Shown here piece by piece: positions 1 through 7,287 of a stretch of DNA of 19,990 nt. The notes beneath the pieces are model-generated. The model worked only from the letters and a program-made list of their open reading frames with translations, ran no database searches and was not told where the DNA came from. The translations under genes and the position numbers were made by a program. The stretch comes from JAAYJR01 sp964563975 (GTDB lineage: Bacteria; Bacteroidota; Bacteroidia; Bacteroidales; Prolixibacteraceae), in the NCBI GenBank assembly GCA_964563975.1, contig CAZLZJ010000042.1, positions 1 to 19,990 on the forward strand, in the 5' to 3' direction. The stretch's first letter is position 1, and each line of letters begins with the position of its first letter.

Positions 1-83
1 GTTATATTTAATTATTAGAATAAATTAACAGATAAATTTTTGCCGTAAACGATCATGATGGAAACTATACGGGTTCTATCTGA

Positions 84-91
84 TACCTTTG
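84..91 (+). promoter_or_regulatory. Bacteroidota -7 promoter box for the hydrolase lipoprotein gene
   Basis: TACCTTTG is an exact match to the Bacteroidota -7 consensus TAnnTTTG. It lies 21 bases before the ATG at 113, which would give a short leader. No clear TTTG -33 box is visible at the usual spacing, so the call rests on the -7 element and its position. The box overlaps a possible TTG start at 89, which is one reason to prefer the ATG at 113. Confidence 0.5.
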
Positions 92-112
92 AAAACTTTA
101 AATTTTAATCAG

Positions 113-1339
113 ATGAAAATCAATTCATTAATTCGAATTATTTATATTCCTGCTTTACTGTTCTTTTTTGCTTCATGTCATAACTTTTTTGATAAGGACG
201 ATGAACCAACAAGTGAATATCTTGTAACCTACGAAATGACCAAGTCGTACACTCCTACTCAGATTGAGTGGGCCTTTGATCAATATTTCTCAGAATATCC
301 GGAGTTATTAAATCTGAAAAATAAGTTTCACCGCGGGTTCATGGTCTATAAAATAAGCTATAACACAACTTTTGAAGACAAAAATAAAGTAGCATCCGGA
401 TTAGTCTGTTTTCCTATGGGAGAGGGGGCGTTTCCTCTGCTGAGTTATCAAAATGGCACAAACACGGAACATAAGAATGCACCTTCGGTCAACCCAAACA
501 ACGAACTTTTTATGATGCTGGAATTTATCAGTTCTGCCGGTTTTGTTATATCCCTGCCTGACTATTTGGGTTTCGGCTCTTCAGATAATATGTTCCATCC
601 GTATCTTCATAAAGAGTCTACTGTTCAAAGTATAACCGATATGCTCAGAGCAGTCAGGGAACTTGCTGCAATAAGATCGGTTCAGTTAAAAAATGAATTA
701 TACATTACAGGGTACTCCCAAGGCGGGTGGGCTACTTTACAGTTGCAAAAAGCTATTGAAACCGAACATTCAAAAGAGTTTAATCTTATGGCAAGTGCAC
801 CTTGTGCCGGTCCTTACGACCTAAACTATATAAACAATCAGATAAGAGGATTATCTGAATACCCAATGCCTTTTTTTCTTGGATATATCTGTCATAGCTA
901 TAGCAACCTTAAAGAGATGACAACCCCTTTAGATGAAATATTCCGTGAACCTTATGCATCAAAAATTCCTGATCTCTTTAACGGATCATATTCAGGAGAA
1001 GCCATTAATGCAGAGCTGACAACAGTGGTCCCCGATCTGCTGACTGAAAATTATATAACAAATTTTGAAACAGCAGAGGTATATGCATCGCTTAAAACAG
1101 CTCTTGAAAAAAATAGTATTTCAGCCTGGAATACTTCAGTGCCAACAAAAATCATACATGGAACATCAGATATCTTAGTACCCTTTCAGGTATCTCAAAA
1201 TCTTCATACTGACTTTCTTGCAGAGGGTTCCGGGAGCAATGTAGAACTGATACCGCTAACAGGTCTGGGCCATACCGAAGGAATTATTCCTTCAGGCATT
1301 ATCTCTATATTGTGGTTTGTCAATCTGATCAACAAATAA
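113..1339 (+). CDS. Secreted alpha/beta-hydrolase lipoprotein (secretory lipase / prolyl-oligopeptidase-like)
   Basis: Predicted serine hydrolase of 408 residues, anchored by lipid outside the cytoplasm. The N-terminus is a lipoprotein signal peptide with lipobox F-A-S-C (C22). It is followed by an acidic stretch (D-K-D-D-E) that resembles the Bacteroidota lipoprotein export signal and hints at surface exposure. The nucleophile elbow is G-Y-S-Q-G-G (S202). Likely triad partners are D353 in H-G-T-S-D and H387 in G-L-G-H. The central region resembles secretory lipases and bacterial esterases of the LIP/prolyl-oligopeptidase type; the substrate cannot be read from sequence. The frame can be opened at a TTG at 89, but that codon lies inside the -7 promoter box and would add eight residues before a complete signal peptide, so I chose the ATG at 113. 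The gene is monocistronic and convergent with the TPR gene, 12 bases apart. Confidence 0.85.
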   Translation: MKINSLIRIIYIPALLFFFASCHNFFDKDDEPTSEYLVTYEMTKSYTPTQIEWAFDQYFSEYPELLNLKNKFHRGFMVYKISYNTTFEDKNKVASGLVCFPMGEGAFPLLSYQNGTNTEHKNAPSVNPNNELFMMLEFISSAGFVISLPDYLGFGSSDNMFHPYLHKESTVQSITDMLRAVRELAAIRSVQLKNELYITGYSQGGWATLQLQKAIETEHSKEFNLMASAPCAGPYDLNYINNQIRGLSEYPMPFFLGYICHSYSNLKEMTTPLDEIFREPYASKIPDLFNGSYSGEAINAELTTVVPDLLTENYITNFETAEVYASLKTALEKNSISAWNTSVPTKIIHGTSDILVPFQVSQNLHTDFLAEGSGSNVELIPLTGLGHTEGIIPSGIISILWFVNLINK

Positions 1340-1351
1340 ACACTTTAATAA

Positions 1352-2764
1352 CTATAACGTACTATTTGCCCTGAAATCGTTGATTAATTTTTTTATTTTC
1401 CTGTTTTTAAGGGCTTTGGGAGATAGATCAAAAAAATATTCAATTTGAGAAAAATCCTGGTTCATTGCGGCTGAAAGCATTTTCAATGCCTCTTTTTCCT
1501 GCTTATATTCGAGGAGAAGCCCGGCAATGCGATATTTTAAAATAACATCGTCATTTTCTTTCATTGCCTTGCGCATCACACTAATCGACTTTTTCAATTT
1601 ACCGGTTCTCATTAAAATGTCAAACCAGATCAGCCATATTTCACTATCGGCAGGATCGAGAACTGAAGCTTGCTCAAGGGCATCTGCCGAATCATCCAAA
1701 TTATCACATTCGCTATGCACTTTTGCCAGAGTCAGCCAATACTCAGAGTTTGAATTATCAATTCCGATAGCCTTATTAATAAAGGTAATACTCTTTTCTA
1801 ACTTTTTGTCAACCCACATAATTAATCCAAGACCAAACCAGGCAGCGTCATTTTCCTTATTAATCTTAATTGCACGCTGATAATAATATTCAGCATTAAA
1901 ATAATCATCAAGGTTCAGGTAACACTCGGCAAGATAACAGAGAGCATCTTCATTTTCAGGATCTGATTCCAGATATTCAGAATAAATTTTTATTGCCTCA
2001 CTGTATTTGCCCATATTTGCATAAGCATTCCCAATATTAAATAACGATTGGATAAAATCTTCATTCAGGGCAAGAGTATATTCATAAGCTTCAATTGCTT
2101 TTTCATATTCCCCGCATTTATTATAACTGATACCCAGATTAAACCAGACTGAAAAATTAAATGGATCACTATCCAGATAACGATTGTAATACTCAATACT
2201 TTTTTGAAAATCTCCTTCCTGATCACTGAAAAATCCAAGATCATACAAAGCCATCTCATTTTCCGGATTCACCTGTAAGGACTTTTCAAAATATTTCACT
2301 GCATTTTTTGTTTCGCCAATCTGCAGGTAAGCAGCTCCTATGTTGTATAAAATTTCATCATTATCTTCTGATTTCAAAGCCTTTTCAAATGACTTTTGTG
2401 CTTTCCTTCTTTCACCCATTACCAACCATGCTGATCCTTTAATAAGATGAATATCAGAATTATCAGGCTCAATATGCTCAGCCATTTCAATATATTTCAG
2501 TGCATTGTCATATTTTCCTTTGCTGATTAAGACCTGGGCATATTTCAATTTCAGCTGAACCGCTCCCGGATGAATCTGGATACCCTGCTTTGCAGCTATT
2601 TCCGAACTGCTAAGATCGCCCTCATCCAATAAAAAATCAACAATCTTTTCAAATTCAGAAATATCAAAATAGTTTTTTCGCCCTGATACCAATGAGTCTC
2701 TAAAACGTTTCAAAGCCTCGCTAATATCCTCATCATCAAAATATTTATTGTTTTCCTGATCCAT
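1352..2764 (-). CDS. Tetratricopeptide repeat (TPR) protein
   Basis: Protein of 470 residues built almost wholly of TPR helix-turn-helix units. About ten repeats run from roughly residue 67 to 435, with the usual W/L-G-Y-A-P pattern; for example, units begin near 101, 135, 169, 203, 237, 271 and 305 with 34-residue spacing. The first 60 residues are acidic and not repeat-like. There is no signal peptide or membrane segment, so a cytoplasmic scaffold is the simplest reading. TPR proteins bind other proteins; the partner here is unknown. I recall related TPR proteins encoded near DUF368 and aroE in other Bacteroidales, and both genes occur in this window, but here three genes intervene or lie on the other strand. 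The start is supported by a strong Shine-Dalgarno sequence and an exact -7 box just upstream. It lies 60 bases downstream of DUF4301 on the same strand. Confidence 0.9.
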   Translation of the reverse strand: MDQENNKYFDDEDISEALKRFRDSLVSGRKNYFDISEFEKIVDFLLDEGDLSSSEIAAKQGIQIHPGAVQLKLKYAQVLISKGKYDNALKYIEMAEHIEPDNSDIHLIKGSAWLVMGERRKAQKSFEKALKSEDNDEILYNIGAAYLQIGETKNAVKYFEKSLQVNPENEMALYDLGFFSDQEGDFQKSIEYYNRYLDSDPFNFSVWFNLGISYNKCGEYEKAIEAYEYTLALNEDFIQSLFNIGNAYANMGKYSEAIKIYSEYLESDPENEDALCYLAECYLNLDDYFNAEYYYQRAIKINKENDAAWFGLGLIMWVDKKLEKSITFINKAIGIDNSNSEYWLTLAKVHSECDNLDDSADALEQASVLDPADSEIWLIWFDILMRTGKLKKSISVMRKAMKENDDVILKYRIAGLLLEYKQEKEALKMLSAAMNQDFSQIEYFFDLSPKALKNRKIKKLINDFRANSTL

Positions 2765-2773
2765 TCCACCTCC
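2765..2773 (-). promoter_or_regulatory. Strong Shine-Dalgarno sequence of the TPR gene
   Basis: Read on the minus strand, GGAGGTGGA directly precedes the ATG at 2764. This is a near-perfect anti-16S match and fixes the start codon. It stands out because none of the other starts I inspected in the window has a comparable purine-rich site. Confidence 0.7.
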
Positions 2774-2784
2774 AAATGAAACTG

Positions 2785-2792
2785 CAAAATTA
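2785..2792 (-). promoter_or_regulatory. Bacteroidota -7 promoter box for the TPR gene
   Basis: Minus-strand TAATTTTG matches TAnnTTTG exactly, 20 bases upstream of the ATG at 2764. It lies in the 60-base gap after the DUF4301 stop, so the TPR gene can be transcribed on its own as well as by read-through. No convincing -33 TTTG is present. Confidence 0.5.
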
Positions 2793-2824
2793 ATAATTAG
2801 TTCGCATATTATCTTGTTTTTTCT

Positions 2825-4348
2825 TCACCGGTGATTATCTCTTAACAGATCAAATATAGTTTTAACAGGATTAAAAGTCTCAACAGGCACCTCCACAAAC
2901 AAAGTATTCCAATCACTCATGGCTCCATTCCACAAACCCGGCAACTCCTGTGCCTTTATTTCTCTTCCGTCTATTGATTTTTTTGAAATAAACCCGGTTG
3001 AAGAGTCTATAAACCCGGTAAGATCATATTTTATACCCTTATAATTTTTTACGGAACATACAATATCCACAGGATTAAAATGGGTGGAGCGCTCCAGGAT
3101 TGATTGCTGCTTGGCACTCCCCGGGTCAATTTGAACACTTTCAGCAATTTGCAAGGATACCGTACCATCGTTATTTACAGCCCAAAAAGGCCCTCCACCC
3201 GGTTCCCCTTGATTTTTTACCATTCCGCACACACGAAAAGGCCTGTTAAATTTCTCTTTCAAATAATAGTACAAATTCTCTTTTTCTGTATAGTAATGAC
3301 TCTCATATGGTTTTATACAAAGTACATTCTCTAAAAAATTAGCTGCTTCAGCAAGGAATGCACTTTCAACGGTTGAATGGTGCCTCTCATCCAATTGTTT
3401 CTGATAACGGAATATCTTTTCCTGTACTTTTAATAAAACACCTCCCAAAGCTTTTTTATATATTGCTGTCAGATCCTTTAACCTGTCAGGAACAACATTA
3501 TCAATATTTTTAATAAAAATAATATCTGCATCAAGGTCATTCAGATTTTCAATCAAAGCGCCATGCCCTCCCGGACGAAAAAGCAAAGAACCGTCAGCTT
3601 CACGAAATACCTCATTATTGGCATCAACTGCAATTACATCAGTTTTAGGTTTTTGCACACTAAAAGAGATATCATAGTTAACTTGAAATTTTTGTTCATA
3701 ATATGGCTTAACCCTATTAAAAAAATCATTGAATGTCTTCATATGTGCCGGTGAAACAGTAAAATGCACACTGACAACATTTTTTTGATCCCTGATATAC
3801 CCGGCACCCTCTGCAAGGTGCTCCTCAAATGGAGTCCTGCTTCCATCAGGATATTTATGAAATTTAATAACTCCTTTGGGTAAGGAGCCGTAATTTAAAC
3901 CATTTTCAAATAAAAGATTCTCAATCCATGCTATACAGCTGTTACTATCACCACTCTTATCAATAAACTTTTTAAGATCTTCATAAAAAGCAAATTTATG
4001 TCTGTTGACTAAAAAATTTCTTGCTGCAGCATGTTTTACAAAAGCAATCTCATCTTCCGGCTCACAATCATCAATTGCTTCATATAACTCTTTAAACATA
4101 CGGGTAGCAGCACCCGATGCAGGTACAAACTTAATACATTTCAAACCTTTGGAAACTTTCCTGTCAAATCTTTCACAACTCTCCTCAACATCTTTATTAT
4201 CCAAAATTATAATACCATTATCTGCAGTTGCAGGTTCAATTATTCTCAAATAAGGAAACTCATTTTTATAGTTTTCAATCTGAGTTTTAACTGTTGAAAG
4301 ATCACTCCCGCGTATTTTTATTTGCAGCTCATCATCCTTAGAGAACAT
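2825..4348 (-). CDS. DUF4301 family protein, UDP-sugar pyrophosphorylase-like
   Basis: Protein of 507 residues that I recognise as DUF4301, a family without an assigned reaction. Residues 74-86 contain F-V-P-A-S-G-A-A-T-R-M-F-K, which resembles the G-x-G-T-R-M nucleotide-binding loop of sugar-phosphate nucleotidyltransferases. Further on it shows the order of elements seen in the UDPGP (UDP-sugar pyrophosphorylase) family: F-S-V-Q-K-P (229-234), D-G (252-253), R-P-G-G-H-G-A-L (258-265) and K-N-I-D-N-V (280-285), the last matching the N-x-D-N metal-binding region. A glycine-rich G-E-P-G-G-G-P lies nearer the C-terminus. There is no signal peptide, so it is cytoplasmic. Family assignment is from memory; the pyrophosphorylase role is my inference from motif order. 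No sugar-pathway gene adjoins it. The start at 4348 is preceded by a 20-base palindrome. Confidence 0.8.
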   Translation of the reverse strand: MFSKDDELQIKIRGSDLSTVKTQIENYKNEFPYLRIIEPATADNGIIILDNKDVEESCERFDRKVSKGLKCIKFVPASGAATRMFKELYEAIDDCEPEDEIAFVKHAAARNFLVNRHKFAFYEDLKKFIDKSGDSNSCIAWIENLLFENGLNYGSLPKGVIKFHKYPDGSRTPFEEHLAEGAGYIRDQKNVVSVHFTVSPAHMKTFNDFFNRVKPYYEQKFQVNYDISFSVQKPKTDVIAVDANNEVFREADGSLLFRPGGHGALIENLNDLDADIIFIKNIDNVVPDRLKDLTAIYKKALGGVLLKVQEKIFRYQKQLDERHHSTVESAFLAEAANFLENVLCIKPYESHYYTEKENLYYYLKEKFNRPFRVCGMVKNQGEPGGGPFWAVNNDGTVSLQIAESVQIDPGSAKQQSILERSTHFNPVDIVCSVKNYKGIKYDLTGFIDSSTGFISKKSIDGREIKAQELPGLWNGAMSDWNTLFVEVPVETFNPVKTIFDLLRDNHR

Positions 4349-4355
4349 ATTTTTC

Positions 4356-4375
4356 TTTTAAATTATAATTTAAAA
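4356..4375. repeat. Perfect 20-base palindrome upstream of DUF4301
   Basis: Two exact 10-base half-sites (TTTTAAATTA and its reverse complement) meet without a spacer. The element ends seven bases before the DUF4301 ATG, between it and a possible promoter. It consists only of A and T, so chance is more likely than for a mixed sequence, but perfect 20-base symmetry right before a start codon could be an operator or a leader hairpin that limits translation. Confidence 0.45.
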
Positions 4376-4411
4376 ATAGAAATAAGAATTGGTTTAGAAA
4401 ATTATATCATA

Positions 4412-4443
4412 CAATATTAGATATTTTTCTTCCTCTCTGACAA
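4412..4443 (-). promoter_or_regulatory. Possible promoter of DUF4301
   Basis: On the minus strand a TTG (4441-4443) is followed after 21 bases by TAATATTG (4412-4419), one mismatch from TAnnTTTG. Position and spacing are suitable for DUF4301, whose start is about 63 bases downstream. The evidence is weak because the -7 box is imperfect. Confidence 0.25.
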
Positions 4444-4468
4444 TACATATTTATCAATTAAAATAGTG

Positions 4469-5224
4469 TTATTTGTCAACCGACCCAAAAACTCTTTTTA
4501 ATAAATTTGTAACACGAGCTAAAGGATCTTCCCTTATCAACTTCTCTTCTGCTTCAATTTTCATGAATAATCCGTCAAGCCCCTTATCTGTAAGGTATTT
4601 ATCCAACTCAACATTAACAGTTTTAAAGCCTGCAAGCTGTCCTGCAACTGAGCCGGCTATCTCATTCCATTTTCCTGTCAATATATCCCAGCTTTGTGCC
4701 GTGGAGATATTTCCTGCAAGCTTCTTATCAAGCGAAGATTTTATTTTTGGTCTGTATAACTGAAACAATCCATCATAAGTTGTTCTTCGCAAATATTGGG
4801 TTGCACTGTTTTTTTCTCCTTTCAGGATTCCTGCAGCATCATTTATAGTCATACTTTTTATACTATTTACAAATATCGGCTTAGCCTCAGAAACTGCATC
4901 TTCGGCAGCACGATTAATTTGCAGGAGAATATCCTCAAGCAACCGGTTTCCTCCGGGAATCTTTCCAATATTTTTTACAATAATGTCAGCTTCAGGAGGT
5001 AATAATATTTTTACCAGCTCATCTTTATAATATCCGTCAGTTACCCCCAAAATATCAACAGATTTTCCGGTTCCCACAACAAGAGCCTCTTTAAGACCGG
5101 CAATAATTTCAGTTTGGGTAAGGGGTTTATCTTCATCAAGAGTATGTTGAGCCAATTGCATAAGCTCAGAGCATGAACTAATCAGAAGGGAAACCCAGAT
5201 TAAAAGGAAAAAGCCTTTTTGCAT
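4469..5224 (-). CDS. DUF4197 domain lipoprotein
   Basis: Lipoprotein of 251 residues of the DUF4197 family, function unknown. The start at 5224 gives a compact signal peptide (M-Q-K-G-F-F-L-L...) with lipobox L-I-S-S-C and the modified cysteine at residue 18; an upstream in-frame ATG at 5293 would place 23 polar residues before it and is less likely. The DUF4197 hallmarks are plain: T-Q-T-E-I-I-A-G-L-K-E-A-L, then a G-T-G-K-S segment, N-R-A-A-E-D-A near the middle, an A-A-G-I-L-K-G segment with A-T-Q-Y-L-R-R, and a C-terminal T-D-K-G-L-D-G-L-F followed by E-E-K-L-I-R. Length is normal for the family. No acidic export signal follows the cysteine, so periplasmic anchoring is as likely as surface exposure. 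It is divergent from the aminolipid acyltransferase operon across 225 bases and lies 120 bases before DUF4301 on the same strand. Confidence 0.85.
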   Translation of the reverse strand: MQKGFFLLIWVSLLISSCSELMQLAQHTLDEDKPLTQTEIIAGLKEALVVGTGKSVDILGVTDGYYKDELVKILLPPEADIIVKNIGKIPGGNRLLEDILLQINRAAEDAVSEAKPIFVNSIKSMTINDAAGILKGEKNSATQYLRRTTYDGLFQLYRPKIKSSLDKKLAGNISTAQSWDILTGKWNEIAGSVAGQLAGFKTVNVELDKYLTDKGLDGLFMKIEAEEKLIREDPLARVTNLLKRVFGSVDK

Positions 5225-5396
5225 TTTATCGGTAAAAGTACAGGAAAGCGCTCCGTGCTTATCAACAGAGTAATAATCTTTCGTTAAATCCATATTATCA
5301 ACTTTTTATAATTTTTTATTCAAAAAAACGGCAATATAGATATTGCAAAAAATCATATTCTTTTCAATCAGGCTTCAAGGATAATAAATATAATTA

Positions 5397-5404
5397 TATT
5401 TTTG
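5397..5404 (+). promoter_or_regulatory. Bacteroidota -7 box of the acyltransferase-DUF368-aroE operon
   Basis: TATTTTTG is an exact TAnnTTTG match in the 225-base divergent gap between the DUF4197 lipoprotein and the acyltransferase. It lies 45 bases before the ATG at 5450, predicting a leader of roughly 35-40 bases. No good -33 TTTG is seen. I found no exact divergent box for the DUF4197 gene in the same gap. Confidence 0.5.
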
Positions 5405-5449
5405 CTTTTTGTTTCATTCTTTCTGAAAGATTAATAAAATAATTACCAA

Positions 5450-7249
5450 ATGGGAATAGTAAAACTATCCGATATCATTAAGGCTCACCCTGCAATTAAT
5501 ATATTTGGAGGAGAGTATTTCTCCAAATTCCTTATGAATATTTTACGTTTCAACAAACTCAATAAGATTTCTGAGCAAATCGCATCTAAAAAAGGTATTG
5601 AATTTATCAACGAAATAATAAAAATATTAGAATTTAAAATTGAGCTTGATGAAAATGAATTAAAAAGAGTCCCTGCAAAAGGGCCTTTAATTGTCATTGC
5701 AAATCATCCGTTCGGAGGATTTGACGGACTTCTGCTTATAAAATACTTATCAATGATAAGGCCGGATGTAAAGGTAATAGGAAATTTCCTGTTTAAAAGA
5801 ATTGAGCCTGTTGCCAACTATTTTATTGTTAATAATCCATTTGCCAACAATCTTTCTCAACCTTTGACAACACACGGCGAAGGAATAACAGAAGCTATAA
5901 GGCATTTAAAAAATGATGGTGTACTATGCCTTTTCCCGGCAGCAAATCTGAGTACATACGGAACTTTCGACACAATAAAGGATCAGGTTTGGCAATTTCC
6001 GATGATTAAGTTTGTAAAAAAGGCAAGAGTACCGATTGTGCCGGTTTATTTTCAGGGAACCAATAGCAGGCTTTTTCATCTTTTTGCCAGAATTCATCCC
6101 TCGTTGCGACAGGTACGGCTACCTTCCGAGTTACTCAGTAAAAGGCATAAAACATTAAAAATAAGAATTGGCAATCCGATTAAGGTAGAAGAACAAGATA
6201 AGTTTTATGATATATATCAATATAGTAGATTTTTACGCGCAAAAACCTACAGTATGGAATCTAACCTGGAGGTTAAACGCTTTTTTAACTATAATCTTAA
6301 GCCAATACACAAACCCGAAGCGATCATCAATCCTGTTGATAAAAATTTATTGATTAAGGAGGTCCAAAAAATAAAAAAAGACTTTACTCTTTTCAATATA
6401 AAAAACTACACTGTCTTTTGCGTGCCTTCAGGACATATTCCCAACATCCTGACCGAAATAGGCAGGCTGAGAGAAATAACTTTCCGGGACGTAGGCGAAG
6501 GCACTAACAGAAGTATTGATCTGGACGAATTCGATCTTTATTACCATCAACTCTTTGTCTGGGATGAAGAGAACGAAAAAATTGTTGGAGCATACAGAAT
6601 AGGCAAAGGCAATGAAATATTAGAGCAATTTGGCAAGAGAGGATTTTATATCCAGACACTATTTCGCATTTCAGATGAATTTAAACCTATCCTTAAAGAA
6701 AGTATGGAACTTGGACGTTCATTTGTAATTAAAGAATATCAGAAAAGGCCAATGCCCCTTTTTCTTTTGTGGAAAGGTATCCTCTACTTTCTTCTGAAAA
6801 ATCCCGAATACAGGTACCTGACCGGACCGGCCAGCATCAGCAACAACTATTCAAAAATTTCAAAAGACCTTATTATAAGATTTATTATGCAGAATCATCT
6901 TAACTGGAAGATGGCACAATATGTCAAACCACGAAAAAGTTATAAATTCAAAAGCGATAACCCGGAGATCAACATACTTATGGAAAATATGGAACATGAC
7001 ATTAACCGGTTAGACAAGACCATCGGAGATATGGATGAGCTAAACTCCGGATTACCGGTTCTGCTTAAAAAGTATATCAAGCTTAATTCCAAAATAATTG
7101 CTTTCAACGTTGATCCAAAATTCAATAATTGTCTTGACGGATTAATTATCCTTGATGTGTACGATGTCCCAAAAAACACGATTGAGTCCTTATCAAAAGA
7201 GGCAAATGACGGTTCAATCCTGGAAAGGTTTTATTCCAGCAGAGAATAA
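5450..7249 (+). CDS. Bifunctional aminolipid acyltransferase (OlsF / GlsA-GlsB-like)
   Basis: Protein of 599 residues joining two acyltransferase domains. Residues about 60-250 form a PlsC/lysophospholipid-acyltransferase domain with N-H-P-F-G-G-F-D (H86, D92). Residues about 310-480 form a hemolysin/OlsB-type GNAT domain with F-R-D-V-G-E-G (345-351), D-L-D-E-F-D (357-362) and M-E-L-G-R-S-F (419-425). In the known scheme the C-terminal domain N-acylates an amino acid with a 3-hydroxy fatty acid and the N-terminal domain adds the second acyl chain, giving ornithine lipid (OlsF of Serratia and Flavobacterium) or glycine lipid (separate GlsB and GlsA in Bacteroides). Ornithine versus glycine cannot be decided here. 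The expected F-P-x-G-E/T motif of the first domain reads F-P-A-A-N (162-166). A C-terminal extension of about 110 residues follows the GNAT core. It is the first gene of a three-gene operon; DUF368 starts 38 bases on. Confidence 0.85.
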   Translation: MGIVKLSDIIKAHPAINIFGGEYFSKFLMNILRFNKLNKISEQIASKKGIEFINEIIKILEFKIELDENELKRVPAKGPLIVIANHPFGGFDGLLLIKYLSMIRPDVKVIGNFLFKRIEPVANYFIVNNPFANNLSQPLTTHGEGITEAIRHLKNDGVLCLFPAANLSTYGTFDTIKDQVWQFPMIKFVKKARVPIVPVYFQGTNSRLFHLFARIHPSLRQVRLPSELLSKRHKTLKIRIGNPIKVEEQDKFYDIYQYSRFLRAKTYSMESNLEVKRFFNYNLKPIHKPEAIINPVDKNLLIKEVQKIKKDFTLFNIKNYTVFCVPSGHIPNILTEIGRLREITFRDVGEGTNRSIDLDEFDLYYHQLFVWDEENEKIVGAYRIGKGNEILEQFGKRGFYIQTLFRISDEFKPILKESMELGRSFVIKEYQKRPMPLFLLWKGILYFLLKNPEYRYLTGPASISNNYSKISKDLIIRFIMQNHLNWKMAQYVKPRKSYKFKSDNPEINILMENMEHDINRLDKTIGDMDELNSGLPVLLKKYIKLNSKIIAFNVDPKFNNCLDGLIILDVYDVPKNTIESLSKEANDGSILERFYSSRE

Positions 7250-7287
7250 TCACAACTACCTGTCAATCAAAAATCAAAATATTAATA

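Noticed and set aside
55..108. 17-codon reading frame ending four bases before the hydrolase ATG, like a leader peptide
   Set aside because: It runs through the predicted -7 box at 84-91, so it would lie mostly upstream of the transcript; its composition is not attenuator-like.
89..112. TTG start that lengthens the hydrolase by eight residues
   Set aside because: It overlaps the promoter box, and the shorter form already has a complete lipoprotein signal peptide.
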